DNA of 64,000 nucleotides from AP-15 sp963775875 (GCA_963775875.1 CAVZKP010000045.1:62001-126000); one strand, 5' to 3'; counted from the first letter of the stretch, positions 33,472 to 43,139 are shown. The notes: generated by a model from the letters alone, not told the origin. Translations and numbers: made by a program.

Positions 33472-34701
33472 TCAGTGCAGGGTCGGGATGGCTGGCGGCT
33501 GCGGCGGCGGCGAGCCGGTAACCGCGACCTGGGCGCCGTTTTGCAGTTTGACCTGCCCGGCGGCGACGATGCGCTCGCCGGGTTTCAGCCCTTCGAGAAT
33601 CGCCACCTTGTCGTCCCAGCGGGTTCCGGTCTTCACCGGCGTACGCACCGCCTTGAGGATCGGGTCACCCTTGGCGTCCTTGCCGTCATCGCGGATCACA
33701 TAAACGCTGTCGCCGTAGAGCGTGTATTCGACCGCGGTCTCGGGCACGACGATCGTATCGGGCCGCGGCGGCAGCACGATCGCGGCGTTGACGAACATGC
33801 CGGGCAGCAGCGCCTCATCCGGGTTGGCCATCGTTGCCTGGACCTCGATCGTCCGCGTATCGGCACTAAGCTGCGGCTCGATCGTCGTGATCTTCGCCGC
33901 GAAGATCCGCCCGGGGTAAGCGTCGGAGGTGACATTGACCCGCTGGCCGACGGATATCTGCGGGCGCATTTGCGACGCCAAGGTGAAATTTACATAAAGC
34001 ATCGACAGGTCGGTCAGGGTGACGATCGGCGCGCCGGGGTTGAGATATTGCCCGAGATCGATCTGGCGGATCCCGAGCCGGCCGGAAAACGGAGCGCGGA
34101 TCAGCTTTTGCGCGATGATCGCCTCGGTCTTCTGGATCAGGGCGTCCATCTGATCGAGTTGGCTCTTGTTCTGGTCGACGGTCTCCTGCGGCGTGAACTG
34201 GCGTTTGACCAGTTGCTTGGAGCGCGCCAAGTTGATCTCCGCGAGTTTCGCCTGGGCCTGGTAATTGGCAAGGTCCCCACGATCCGGCGCGTCGTTGATC
34301 TGGACCAAGGGGTCGCCGGCTTTTACCATCTGCCCCGGCTCGAAATAGATCTTGGTGACGCGTCCGCCGACCTCGGGGTTGACAGTCACCTGGTTTACCG
34401 CGGTGATCGAACCGATGCCGGGAGCAAAGCGTGGGACCGACTGATTTTCCGCGACGACCTCGCTGATCTGCACCGGCGGCGGCTTGTTGTGGGCGAAGAA
34501 ATTGGCGATCGCTTGGGTGCGGAAGCGATTGAACCCGTAGAGTCCCCCGAGTACCACCACCAGCAGCAGCCCGACGATGACCAGCCAGCGGACGGTTTTC
34601 GGTCGCGGCGCGGCGACCCGCCCGGATTCGTCACGCTCGTGCAGCGCCTGATCCCGGGTTAAGGCTGTCGCCGGTGCGTTGGTCATCTGATCGCCGTCCA
34701 T
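33472..34701 (-). CDS. RND efflux periplasmic adaptor subunit (HlyD/AcrA family)
   Basis: A 409-residue membrane fusion protein with one N-terminal membrane anchor (TVRWLVIVGLLLVVVLGG). The lipoyl domain halves are in NPEVGGRVTKIYFEPGQMVK and RAPFSGRLGIRQIDLGQYLN. A helical hairpin (LAEINLARSKQLVKRQFTPQ) and a beta-barrel domain with the SADTRTIEVQATMANPDEAL signature follow. It bridges the RND pump to an outer-membrane channel. GGAG lies six bases before the ATG. It sits between the regulator and the permease, with 15-base gaps on both sides, in one operon. The C-terminus is proline-rich. Confidence 0.95.
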   Translation of the reverse strand: MDGDQMTNAPATALTRDQALHERDESGRVAAPRPKTVRWLVIVGLLLVVVLGGLYGFNRFRTQAIANFFAHNKPPPVQISEVVAENQSVPRFAPGIGSITAVNQVTVNPEVGGRVTKIYFEPGQMVKAGDPLVQINDAPDRGDLANYQAQAKLAEINLARSKQLVKRQFTPQETVDQNKSQLDQMDALIQKTEAIIAQKLIRAPFSGRLGIRQIDLGQYLNPGAPIVTLTDLSMLYVNFTLASQMRPQISVGQRVNVTSDAYPGRIFAAKITTIEPQLSADTRTIEVQATMANPDEALLPGMFVNAAIVLPPRPDTIVVPETAVEYTLYGDSVYVIRDDGKDAKGDPILKAVRTPVKTGTRWDDKVAILEGLKPGERIVAAGQVKLQNGAQVAVTGSPPPQPPAIPTLH

Positions 34702-34715
34702 AGCGGACTCCTGTA

Positions 34716-35408
34716 TCAGCAGGGCGCGAGTTCCAGCGGGTCTTGGGCGCTGGCGGCGAGCGCGGCAGCGATCGCCGCATCGGGCATGCCGATGCCGCGC
34801 AGGATGAACCAGGTGGTTTCTTCGACCAGCGCCGCATGCGTTCCCCGATAGGACAGGCAGGCCCGCGCCGGCAAACAGACAAGGGCCATCATCGCCGCGA
34901 CGTGATGACCAAACCAGAAACGGTTGTCCGACGCGATCGGGCCGAGGACAAGATCGCCCGCTGCCGCCGCCGCTTCGATCGAGGCGGCGAATAGCGGTTG
35001 GACCCGCTCGAAGATCGTGTCGAAAAGCTCGCGGGCATATTCTCCATCCTCGAGAAAGCTGTGGAGAACGAGGCGCAGGCGCGAGTCGCGTTCGCCCCGG
35101 TCGGCCTCGCCCGTAAGCAGGAAGTATCGGACCATATAATGGATCATGCGAACCAGGGTGAGGGTCGAGGGTTCGAGCGTCGCCAGGCGCTCGAGCGCCG
35201 GATCGCCTTCGCAGCCTAGCCGCAGGATCTCGCCATAGAGGTGCTTTTTGCTCGGGAAATGCCGGAACAGCAGCCCCTCGGAAATGTTCGCCGCTTCGGC
35301 GAGCTCCTTGGTCGTGGTGCCGGCAAAACCCTTGCGGGCGAATAGCGGCAGGGCTGCGGCGACAATCGCCTTGTGGCGCTCGTCGCTGTCTAATCGGATC
35401 GTGGCCAT
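34716..35408 (-). CDS. TetR/AcrR family transcriptional repressor
   Basis: A 230-residue TetR-type regulator. The N-terminal DNA-binding domain reads IVAAALPLFARKGFAGTTTK, ELAEAANISEGLLFRHFPSK. The larger C-terminal part is the ligand-binding and dimer domain. It is the first gene of the efflux operon, so it probably represses its own operon and is released by a pump substrate. A perfect 14-base palindrome thirteen bases before its ATG is the likely operator. The gene is divergent from the molybdenum-hydroxylase gene at 35609. Confidence 0.93.
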   Translation of the reverse strand: MATIRLDSDERHKAIVAAALPLFARKGFAGTTTKELAEAANISEGLLFRHFPSKKHLYGEILRLGCEGDPALERLATLEPSTLTLVRMIHYMVRYFLLTGEADRGERDSRLRLVLHSFLEDGEYARELFDTIFERVQPLFAASIEAAAAAGDLVLGPIASDNRFWFGHHVAAMMALVCLPARACLSYRGTHAALVEETTWFILRGIGMPDAAIAAALAASAQDPLELAPC

Positions 35409-35420
35409 GGCGGCAAGCGA

Positions 35421-35434
35421 AGTAAGCGCTTACT
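35421..35434. promoter_or_regulatory. Probable TetR operator palindrome
   Basis: AGTAAGCGCTTACT is a perfect 14-base palindrome, AT-richer than its surroundings, placed 13 bases upstream of the tetR ATG and about 175 bases upstream of the divergent gene. Its size and position match operators of self-repressing TetR proteins controlling RND pumps. Binding by this particular protein is inferred. Confidence 0.7.
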
Positions 35435-35608
35435 CACCTGTTGTCAAGGCCTGCCCTGACCGGCCAGGACGATCCTCGGCCGTCGCAACCGGCACTCTTG
35501 ACGATGCGTTCCGCCGCTGGATCGGTAAAGATCCTCGGCCTGACCGAGCAATTTTTTGATCCGCGCTCGGTCCCGAGCCGACGCCCCTGCCGTACCGAGG
35601 AGCAGCGC

Positions 35609-37981
35609 ATGAATTCATCGAGCACTATCGTCAACGGGATTGGCCGGCCGGTGCGGCGCAAGGAGGATTTCCGGCTGCTCGCGGGCAAAGGCAGCTTTGC
35701 CGACGATCTCGTCCTGCCGGGGCTGGCGCATGCGGCGATGCTGCGCTCGCGCCATGCCCATGCGCGCATTCTCTCGGTCGACCACGGGGCGGCTCTCGCG
35801 GCGCCTGGCGTGCTTGCCGTGCTTACCGGGCTCGATTATGTCGCCGACGGGCTCGGGCCGATCCCGCACAATGCCGGCCTCATGGTTGCCCCAGATGTCA
35901 GCGTGCGGCTGCGCGGCTTTGCGCCGATCGCGACCCGCGATTACCCGATGCCACCCGACAAGGCGCGCTTTGTCGGCGAGCCAGTCGCCATGGTCGTCGC
36001 CGAGACCATCGATCAGGCCAAGGACGCGGCCGAGTTGGTCGAGATCGCGTATCAGCCGCTGCCAGCGGTGGCGCGCGCGGCGGACGCACTAAATCCGGGC
36101 GCCCCGTCGCTGTGGGACGATGCGCCGGACAATCTGTGCATCGATATCGAGCTTGGCGACGCGGCCGGAACCGCCGAGGCTTTTGCGCGCGCCGCGCATG
36201 TCGTGCGGCTCGGCACCTGGGTGCAGCGGGTCACCGGGGTGCCGATGGAGCCGCGCACCACGACCGCCGCGTACGAGGCGGCGAGCGGGCATTACACGCT
36301 CTACTCGGGCAGTGGCCGCGGCGTCGCCAAATTGCGCCTCGACCTCGCCCAAATCCTCGGCGTGCCGGCGGAGCAGGTGCGCTGCGTGTGCAAGGATATG
36401 GGCGGGAATTTCGGCACGCGCAATTTCTTCTACCCCGAATATGCCCTGCTCGCCTGGGCGGCGCGCCGGGTCGGCCGGCCGGTAAAATGGACCTGCGAGC
36501 GCGGCGAATCTTTCCTTAGCGACTATCAGGGCCGCGACCTGACGGTCGAGGCCGAGCTCGCGCTCGACGAGGAGGGGAATTTCCTTGCTGTCCGCGGCTC
36601 GAATTTGAGCAATCTCGGCGGGCATGCAGCCGCCTTCGTGTCGTTGCAGAAGGGGCTCGGCCTGATGTCGAGCGTCTATCGGATCCCCGTCGGCTATTTT
36701 CGTGGCCGCGGCGCGGTCACCAACACGGTCTCGACCACCCCCTATCGCAGCGCCGGCCGGCCCGAGGCGATCTTTGTCATCGAAAGGCTGATCGATCTGG
36801 CGGCGGACCGCCTCGCGCTCGACCCGGTGGCGCTGCGCCGCCGCAACATGATCCCTGCCGCTGCCCAGCCCTACGCCAACCCGCTCGGCCTGACCTATGA
36901 CAGCGGCCGCTACCAGGAGGCAATGGACGCCGCGCTTGCTCTGGCCGATTGGAACGGGTTTCCGGCTCGGCGCGCCGAGGCGAAGCGGCGCGGCCGGCTG
37001 CGCGGCATTGGCGTCGCCAATTATGTCGAGATCACCAGCGGCGCGCCGCGCGAGCGCACCGAGATCACCGTGCTTCCCGAGGGCAGGGTCGAGCTGGTGA
37101 TGGGTACGATGTCGTCAGGACAGGGCCATGAGACGAGCTTTGCCCAGCTCGTCACCGAGTGGCTCGGGGTGCCGTTCGACAGCATCGGCTACGTCGCCCA
37201 CGACACCGATCGGGTAGAGGCCGGCGGCGGCTCCCATTCCGGCCGGTCGATGAAGCTGGCGGCGACGATCATCGGCAAAGCCACCGACGATATCATCGAC
37301 AAAGGGCGCAAGATCGCCAGCTTCCTGCTCGAGACCGGTGAAATCGACATCGAGTTCGAGCATGGCCGCTACCGAATCGTCGGCACCGACCGGGAGATCG
37401 GCATTTTCGAAATTGCCGCCGCCGCCGTGGAGCGCCACGACTTGCCGCCGGATCTGCAGGGACCGCTTGCCGGCATTTCCGACCAGACGCTGCCGGTCGC
37501 GAGCTTTCCCTATGGCGCGCAAATCTGCGAGGTCGAGGTCGATCCCGATACCGGCGAGGTGCGGATCGTCGGTCATACCGCGGTCGACGATGTCGGCCGG
37601 GCGATCAATCCGCTGATCCTGCACGGTCAAACGCATGGCGGAATTGCACAGGGGGTGGGTCAGGCATTACTGGAAAATATCCACTACGACCCCGAGAGCG
37701 GGCAGCTGCTGAGCGCGAGCTTCATGGATTACGCGATGCCGCGCGCCGACACCTTGCCGTTCCTGGCGACCGCGCTCAGCGAAGTGCCGGCGCCAACGAA
37801 CCGGCTCGGGGTCCGTTCTGGCGGCGAGGGCGGGACCACGCCGGCGCTGGCGGCAGTGATCAACGCGGTCGTCGACGCGCTCGCCGATCTCGGGGTGCGA
37901 CACATTGAAATGCCGGCGACGCCCGAGCGGGTATGGCGCGCAATTCGCGCCGCTCGCTCAGGCGCCCGGGAGAAATCGTAG
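35609..37981 (+). CDS. Molybdenum hydroxylase large subunit (xanthine dehydrogenase/CO dehydrogenase CoxL family)
   Basis: A 790-residue molybdopterin-binding subunit. The N-terminal part reads GRPVRRKEDFRLLAGKGSFA and the first cofactor-binding stretch CVCKDMGGNFGTRNFFYPEY. The active-site loop is TTPYRSAGRPEA, similar to the form II (AYRGAGR) loop rather than the true CO dehydrogenase AYRCSFR. GQGHETSFAQLV and the catalytic Glu in RSGGEGGTTPA are present. The ATG at 35609 is preceded by GAGGAG. Such subunits normally work with a 2Fe-2S subunit and a FAD subunit, but neither gene is next to it, so partners must be elsewhere. It likely hydroxylates an aromatic or aldehyde substrate. Confidence 0.9.
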   Translation: MNSSSTIVNGIGRPVRRKEDFRLLAGKGSFADDLVLPGLAHAAMLRSRHAHARILSVDHGAALAAPGVLAVLTGLDYVADGLGPIPHNAGLMVAPDVSVRLRGFAPIATRDYPMPPDKARFVGEPVAMVVAETIDQAKDAAELVEIAYQPLPAVARAADALNPGAPSLWDDAPDNLCIDIELGDAAGTAEAFARAAHVVRLGTWVQRVTGVPMEPRTTTAAYEAASGHYTLYSGSGRGVAKLRLDLAQILGVPAEQVRCVCKDMGGNFGTRNFFYPEYALLAWAARRVGRPVKWTCERGESFLSDYQGRDLTVEAELALDEEGNFLAVRGSNLSNLGGHAAAFVSLQKGLGLMSSVYRIPVGYFRGRGAVTNTVSTTPYRSAGRPEAIFVIERLIDLAADRLALDPVALRRRNMIPAAAQPYANPLGLTYDSGRYQEAMDAALALADWNGFPARRAEAKRRGRLRGIGVANYVEITSGAPRERTEITVLPEGRVELVMGTMSSGQGHETSFAQLVTEWLGVPFDSIGYVAHDTDRVEAGGGSHSGRSMKLAATIIGKATDDIIDKGRKIASFLLETGEIDIEFEHGRYRIVGTDREIGIFEIAAAAVERHDLPPDLQGPLAGISDQTLPVASFPYGAQICEVEVDPDTGEVRIVGHTAVDDVGRAINPLILHGQTHGGIAQGVGQALLENIHYDPESGQLLSASFMDYAMPRADTLPFLATALSEVPAPTNRLGVRSGGEGGTTPALAAVINAVVDALADLGVRHIEMPATPERVWRAIRAARSGAREKS

Positions 37982-38042
37982 GGATTCCATCTCCCGATCA
38001 GGATTTACCGCCGGATGGCGCCGTCTCCAGCCTGGACTGAGT

Positions 38043-39047
38043 TCAGTGATAGCCGCGGCGCAATTTGCCGCGGAACAGCCAGTAGACGGTGATCGTGTAG
38101 ATCGCGATGACCGGCAGCACAAAGACACCGGCGCCCCAGAACAGGAATGAGAGCGAAGCATCAGGCGCCGCGGCGTTGGCGATGGTGACCGTGTAGGGGA
38201 TCATATAGGGCCAGAACATCACCGCCAGCGCACCAAAGGCGGCGACGAAAAACACCACGGTAAGAGCATAGGGCCACCCGTCGCGCCGCCTTTTGACGGC
38301 GGCGAACACGCCCACCATCGCCAACAGCGCGATCAGCGGAAAAGCCAGCCCCCATGAGCGGCCGAGAAACATGATGCCGGTTGCCCGGGTGCGCTCGACG
38401 AACGCGGCAACGCCTGCCAAACCCAGCACCACCAGCGCCGCGCCGGCGAGAGCGGGAATGCGCCGCCATGCCCACTCGCGCAATGCGCCCTCGGATTTGA
38501 GGGTCAGCCAGCCGGCGCCGAGCAGGGCATAGCCGAGTATCAGGCCAATGCCGCACAACACCGGCAGCGGCGCCAGCCAGGCGAACGGGCCGCCGGCATA
38601 TTGGCCGCCCACCACCGGGATGCCGCGGATCATCGCGCCTACCGCAGCACCCTGGACAAAGGCGACGACCAGCGAGCCGACAAAGAAGCCCCGGTTCCAC
38701 AGCGGCCGGGCATCGTCGCGGATGCGAAACTCAAAGGCGACGCCGCGAAAGATCAGTCCGAACAGCAACAGCAGCACCGGAATGTAAAAGGCCGACAGAA
38801 ACACCGCATAGACCGTCGGAAAGGCCGCGAACAGCGACGCCCCGATGACGATCAGCCAGGTTTCGTTGCCGTCCCAGAACGGCGAGACCGCCGCAATCAT
38901 CTCTTCACGCAGCACTGGGTTGCCGGTGGTGCCGAAGAGGATGCCGACGCCCAAATCGAACCCGTCGAGGACCACGTAGAGGAGAATCGCCACGGCGATC
39001 ACGCCAGCCCAGAACAATGCCAGGCTCGACGGGCCGAACGCGCTCAC
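38043..39047 (-). CDS. cydB: Cytochrome bd-type ubiquinol oxidase subunit II
   Basis: A 334-residue membrane protein with about eight or nine membrane segments and the CydB signatures: LYVVLDGFDLGVGILFG, VSPFWDGNETWLIVIGASLF and FPTVYAVFLSAFYIPVL. The GTG start at 39047 overlaps the cydA stop as GTGA. It pairs with CydA to form a quinol oxidase that reduces oxygen without pumping protons. No small CydX frame was found after it. It converges with the molybdenum hydroxylase gene with 61 bases between. Confidence 0.95.
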   Translation of the reverse strand: MSAFGPSSLALFWAGVIAVAILLYVVLDGFDLGVGILFGTTGNPVLREEMIAAVSPFWDGNETWLIVIGASLFAAFPTVYAVFLSAFYIPVLLLLFGLIFRGVAFEFRIRDDARPLWNRGFFVGSLVVAFVQGAAVGAMIRGIPVVGGQYAGGPFAWLAPLPVLCGIGLILGYALLGAGWLTLKSEGALREWAWRRIPALAGAALVVLGLAGVAAFVERTRATGIMFLGRSWGLAFPLIALLAMVGVFAAVKRRRDGWPYALTVVFFVAAFGALAVMFWPYMIPYTVTIANAAAPDASLSFLFWGAGVFVLPVIAIYTITVYWLFRGKLRRGYH

Positions 39048-40417
39048 CGAGCGCCCCCCTGCATCGCCAGGGCCATCGGCCGCTGCGGCGACACTGGCTC
39101 GGGTTCTTCCGCCGGCCCGTCGCGCAGCAGCTGGTAGATGTAATAGAAGCCGAACGCGTAGATCACCGAATAGACCACGATATAGGCCAGCAGCGAGAAC
39201 AGCACGGCGCCGGTGGTCAAGGATGGGGTCACCGCATCCGCGGTGCGCAACAGCCCGTAGACCACCCAGGGCTGGCGCCCGACCTCGGCGGTGAACCAGC
39301 CGGCGATCACCGCGACAAAGCCGCTCGGGAACGACAGCAGCGCCGCCCACAAAAACCAGCGCGTGGTTTCGAGCCGGCCGCGCCAGCGCAGCCACATCCC
39401 CAGCCACGACACCGCCAGCATGATCAAGCCCAGGCCGACCATCAGCCGAAACGTCAAAAACGGGATCAGCACCGGCGGACGGTCCTGCGGCGGGAAGGTG
39501 TCGAGCCCGACCTCCCGCGAATCCCAGGTTCCCGACGCGATGAAACTGCCGAGAAGCGGCACCGTGATTGCGAACAGGTTTTTCTGCGCGGTTTCGTCGG
39601 GTATGCCGATCAGCACCTCGCTCGCCGGCTGTTCGGTGTGCCAGCGCGCCTCGATCGCGGCAAATTTCGCCGGCTGGTAGTGGTGGACGTAATCGCCGGT
39701 AAGATGGCCAAAGCCGATCTGCACCGGGATCAGCACAGCGACCAGGGCCAGCCCCCAATTCAGCATCATTCGGCCCTCGCGCAGATGCGTACGGCGCAGC
39801 AGGTACCAGGCGCCGGTGGCGATGATGCTCATTCCGGTGGTGAGAAAGGCGCCGAGCAGCATGTGCGGCCAGCGCACCCGCATCACCGGGCCGGTGGTGA
39901 TCGCCCACCAATCCGTCGGCACCAGCTTGCCGTCGATCACGGTATGGCCGATCGGGACCTGCATCCAAGTGTTGTTGGCAAGGATCCAGAACGATGACAG
40001 CATCGTGCCGAGCGCCACCATGCAGCATGCCAGAAAATAGAACCAACGCGGCGTCCGCTCGCGGCCGAGCAGCATGACGCCGAAGAAGGTGGCTTCCAGC
40101 ATAAAGGCGGTGAACGCCTCGTATCCCAAGAGCGGGCCCTGGATCGGCCCGGTTTGCTCGGACAGCACGCTCCAGTTGGTGCCGAACTGGAAGGCCATGA
40201 CGATGCCGCTGACCACGCCCATGCCAAAGGAGAGCGCGAACACCTTGAGCCAGAAGTCGAAGACCCGCCGATAGAGCGCATTGCCGGTGGCCAGGCGCAT
40301 GCCTTCGATCGTCGCCAGCCATGCCGCCAACCCGATCGTGAAGGCGGGAAAGATAATATGAAAGCTGACAACGAACCCAAACTGGATGCGCGACAGCATG
40401 ACCGGGTCGAGGACCAT
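39044..40417 (-). CDS. cydA: Cytochrome bd-type ubiquinol oxidase subunit I (Cio-like)
   Basis: A 457-residue haem-bearing subunit. It begins MVLDPVMLSRIQFGFVVSFH with the haem b595 ligand His in SFHIIFPAFTIG. GREGTP-type GRERTPRWFYFLACCMVALG and ANNTWMQVPIGH are characteristic of the cyanide-insensitive (CioA) branch. GHLTGDYVHHYQPAKFAAIE starts a short Q-loop, also Cio-like. It works with the downstream CydB. The start at 40417 follows AAAAGGGTGCG. The oxidase supports respiration at low oxygen or when haem-copper oxidases are inhibited. Confidence 0.94.
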   Translation of the reverse strand: MVLDPVMLSRIQFGFVVSFHIIFPAFTIGLAAWLATIEGMRLATGNALYRRVFDFWLKVFALSFGMGVVSGIVMAFQFGTNWSVLSEQTGPIQGPLLGYEAFTAFMLEATFFGVMLLGRERTPRWFYFLACCMVALGTMLSSFWILANNTWMQVPIGHTVIDGKLVPTDWWAITTGPVMRVRWPHMLLGAFLTTGMSIIATGAWYLLRRTHLREGRMMLNWGLALVAVLIPVQIGFGHLTGDYVHHYQPAKFAAIEARWHTEQPASEVLIGIPDETAQKNLFAITVPLLGSFIASGTWDSREVGLDTFPPQDRPPVLIPFLTFRLMVGLGLIMLAVSWLGMWLRWRGRLETTRWFLWAALLSFPSGFVAVIAGWFTAEVGRQPWVVYGLLRTADAVTPSLTTGAVLFSLLAYIVVYSVIYAFGFYYIYQLLRDGPAEEPEPVSPQRPMALAMQGGAR

Positions 40418-40578
40418 CGCACCCTTTTCCCCCTTAGGAGCGTTGCCCGACCTTTGGCGACGACCGACGACGCTAGCATGAGTGCCCCGCCGCGGGCCAG
40501 CGCAACCATGGTCCGATTCGCCGCCGCGACCTCTGTCATCCGATGCGTCCGCTCGCCCGCAGAAACCGGTAAATCGAG

Positions 40579-41904
40579 TCAGGCCTCGTCGTATTCGGCG
40601 GAAATGTCCTGGTTCGTGTAGTCGGGCACCAGGGCGGCCGATATCAGGCTGATCAATGCGCAGACCAGAATGTAGACCGCGATCGCGTAGCCGGATTTGT
40701 AGGCGGCGAACAACGCCGTGGCGATCAATGGCGCCGGGCCGCCGGCGATGACCGAGGCGAGCTGATAGCCAAGCGAAGCGCCGCTGTAGCGCAGCCGGCT
40801 GGTGAAGCATTCGGCGATCAATGCCGCCTGCGGACCGTACATCATGTCATGCGGGATCAGCGACAGCACGATCGCGAGAAAGATCCAGCCCGGCATCATC
40901 GTGTCGAGCAGCGCGAAATAGATGAAGCCGAACACGCCCATCGCTGCCGCGCCGATCAGATACATCCGCTTGCGGCCGATCCGGTCCGACAGGTAGCCAG
41001 AATACGGGATTGTAAAGAATGACACGACCGAGGCGGTCAGTACCGCGATCAGCAGCAAATCGCGTGAGCTGTGCAGGATCGTCGTCCCATAGGTGAAGAC
41101 GAAAGCGGTAAAGATGTAGAACGGCGCCTGCTCGCCCATGCGCAACAGCGCCGTCAGGATGATCTCGCGCGGCTGGCGCTTGACCACTTCCCATACCGGC
41201 ACGCGTTCGAGCCGGTCCTCGGCGACCAGCCGCGAAAAAACCGGGGTTTCGAGGATGCCGAGCCGGATATAGAGGCCGATCCCGACCAGGACGATGCTGA
41301 GGATGAACGGGATCCGCCAGCCCCAGGCGATGAATTGCGGGCCGGAGATCGCGCTGAAGGCCAGCACCGCAAGATTCGCCAGAAACAGCCCCGCCGGCAC
41401 GCCGAATTGCGGCCATGACGCGATAAAGCCGCGATGGGCATCGGTTCGGGCCCATTCCATCGACATCAGCACCGAGCCGCCCCATTCGCCGCCGACCCCG
41501 ATCCCTTGCAGGGTGCGCAGGACCGTCAGGATCACGGCGCCCCAGATACCGATCTGCGCATAACCGGGAACAAAAGCCACGGCAAAGGTCGCCAGCCCCA
41601 TCAGCAGCAAGGTTGCGATGAGCGCCGCCTTGCGCCCGATCCGGTCGCCGTAATGGCCGAAGATCGCGGCGCCGACCGGGCGGGCGACAAAACCGACCGC
41701 ATAGATCGCAAAGGCCTCTAATGTTCCGGTCAGCGGGTCGGAACCCGGGAAGTATAGTTTGGCAAAGACGAGCCCGGTCACCGTGCCGTAGATAAAGAAA
41801 TCGTACCACTCGATCGTCGTGCCGATCGTGCTGGCGATAACCGCGCGCCGCAATTGCCGGCGATGCTCCAACAGCGACAGCGCGCCGGCATCGGTTGCCG
41901 TCAT
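40579..41904 (-). CDS. MFS transporter, metabolite:H+ symporter (MHS) type
   Basis: A 441-residue transporter with twelve membrane helices. The signatures are ASTIGTTIEWYDFFIYGTVT, FGHYGDRIGRKAALIATLLL, and GIGVGGEWGGSVLMSMEWA, all typical of the MHS family (shikimate, citrate, proline/betaine carriers). The ATG at 41904 follows GGAGG. It stands alone between the oxidase genes and the small membrane protein gene. The substrate is likely a carboxylate or amino acid derivative but cannot be specified. Confidence 0.9.
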   Translation of the reverse strand: MTATDAGALSLLEHRRQLRRAVIASTIGTTIEWYDFFIYGTVTGLVFAKLYFPGSDPLTGTLEAFAIYAVGFVARPVGAAIFGHYGDRIGRKAALIATLLLMGLATFAVAFVPGYAQIGIWGAVILTVLRTLQGIGVGGEWGGSVLMSMEWARTDAHRGFIASWPQFGVPAGLFLANLAVLAFSAISGPQFIAWGWRIPFILSIVLVGIGLYIRLGILETPVFSRLVAEDRLERVPVWEVVKRQPREIILTALLRMGEQAPFYIFTAFVFTYGTTILHSSRDLLLIAVLTASVVSFFTIPYSGYLSDRIGRKRMYLIGAAAMGVFGFIYFALLDTMMPGWIFLAIVLSLIPHDMMYGPQAALIAECFTSRLRYSGASLGYQLASVIAGGPAPLIATALFAAYKSGYAIAVYILVCALISLISAALVPDYTNQDISAEYDEA

Positions 41905-42035
41905 CGCATTTCCTCCCGCGCTTGCGGGCAGTCTCAGAGCCGCCCGTTACCCGCCGCCGATGCTAGCAGCAGCCAGGGCGCCAGCAGAAGCAGAAACGGT
42001 GGAGCACGGGTCGCGCGGCGCACCGGCCGGCAGTT

Positions 42036-42254
42036 TCAGCTCGCGGCCATCAGCAGGGCAATGCTGCCGGCCACCGAGACCCCGCCGGCGACGATGCCGA
42101 GCGAGCGGTCTCCCATATGGCCCAGCGCGACATCGCGGGCGTCGGCAGGGGTGACATGCAGGGTCGCCGCGATCACCCAGAGCAGCAGCCCCAGAGCGGC
42201 GAGTGCCGCTGCCGCTGTCTTGATGCGGGTTCGCGTCCGAGTACGTAGGATCAT
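42036..42254 (-). CDS. Small two-helix membrane protein, hypothetical
   Basis: A 72-residue protein: a basic N-terminus rich in Arg/Thr, then two hydrophobic segments (AAALAALGLLLWVIAATLHV and LGIVAGGVSVAGSIALLMAA). GGGAG lies nine bases upstream of the ATG. No family is recognised. It lies 42 bases downstream of the last ABC permease gene in the same direction, so it could be the tail gene of that operon. Because it is short, coding status is moderately supported only. Confidence 0.5.
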   Translation of the reverse strand: MILRTRTRTRIKTAAAALAALGLLLWVIAATLHVTPADARDVALGHMGDRSLGIVAGGVSVAGSIALLMAAS

Positions 42255-42296
42255 CCAATGACTCTCCCTTTGACCGCCTGCTATCGGCAGCAGCGG

Positions 42297-43139
42297 TTAC
42301 ACGGTGGTCGGGTCCAGCGCTTCCTGATGCCAGCGAAGCAGCCGGCGCCGCAGAATCGCCATGCCTTTGACCAAGCAGAACCCGGCGACCGCGATCTCGA
42401 CGATGCCGGCGAAAACCCCCGGCAAATCGGCAAAGCGCGAAGCGGCGATCATCGCCCCGCCCAGTCCCGGCCCGCCCATCAGGATCTCGGTGACGATCGC
42501 GACGATCATCGACACCGGCAGTGCGACCTGCAGCCCGGTCAGGATCTGCGGCAATGCCGCCGGCAGGATGATCTCCCACAAGAGCCGGCGTTCGCTGGCG
42601 CCGAGGCTGCGCGCTGACCACAGCATCTCCTTCTCGACGCCCTGGGTGCTGGTCACCGTCGCCGTCACCACTGGGAAAATCGCGCTGAACACGATCATCG
42701 TCACCTTGGACAAATCGTAGAGGCCGAACCACAGCATGAACACCGGCAGAAACGCGATCTTCGGCATCGGGAAGGCGACCGAGATGATCGGATCGAAAAA
42801 CCACCGTGTCGCCCGGTTGCGCGCGATCAGGATGCCGAGCACGATCCCGGCGATGCCGGCGATGGCAAAGCCGATCATGACCCGGTACAGGGTCTGGCCC
42901 AGATTGACCGCGAGGTCGCCCGATACCGCGTCCTGCCAGACCCGCTCGATCACCACCGAAAAGGGCGGCAGCAGAAAGCTGGTCACCGCGCCGCTGCGGG
43001 CGAAGGCCTCCCAGGCGGCGAACAGCAGGATCAGGCTCAGCCCGCTGCGGATGCCGCGGCCGAGACCGAAAAAAGCCTCGCTCGCCAGGCGGCCATAGCG
43101 CCGCTCGACCGGCGCCGCGCGGTCGAGAACCTGGCTCAT
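42297..43139 (-). CDS. ABC transporter permease (SsuC/TauC-like), second
   Basis: A 280-residue permease with six membrane segments and the EAA-loop wording WSARSLGASERRLLWEIILP, followed by AALPQILTGLQVALPVSMIV. The ATG at 43139 overlaps the upstream permease stop as ATGA. It belongs to the family that imports sulfonates, taurine, nitrate or thiamine precursors. Two different permeases in one operon imply a heterodimeric channel rather than the usual homodimer of SsuC systems. The open frame upstream of 43139 lies over the other permease and is not coding. Confidence 0.92.
   Translation of the reverse strand: MSQVLDRAAPVERRYGRLASEAFFGLGRGIRSGLSLILLFAAWEAFARSGAVTSFLLPPFSVVIERVWQDAVSGDLAVNLGQTLYRVMIGFAIAGIAGIVLGILIARNRATRWFFDPIISVAFPMPKIAFLPVFMLWFGLYDLSKVTMIVFSAIFPVVTATVTSTQGVEKEMLWSARSLGASERRLLWEIILPAALPQILTGLQVALPVSMIVAIVTEILMGGPGLGGAMIAASRFADLPGVFAGIVEIAVAGFCLVKGMAILRRRLLRWHQEALDPTTV

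Noticed and set aside
31972..34662. Long open frame (about 900 codons) on the plus strand opposite the RND pump and adaptor genes
   Set aside because: It is antisense to two clearly conserved genes, its product is Arg/His/Asp-rich with no domain wording, and codon bias in high-GC DNA opens such frames.
35441..35608. Upstream extension of the molybdenum hydroxylase gene
   Set aside because: The extra 56 residues do not resemble the family, and the ATG at 35609 has a GAGGAG site and the expected N-terminus.
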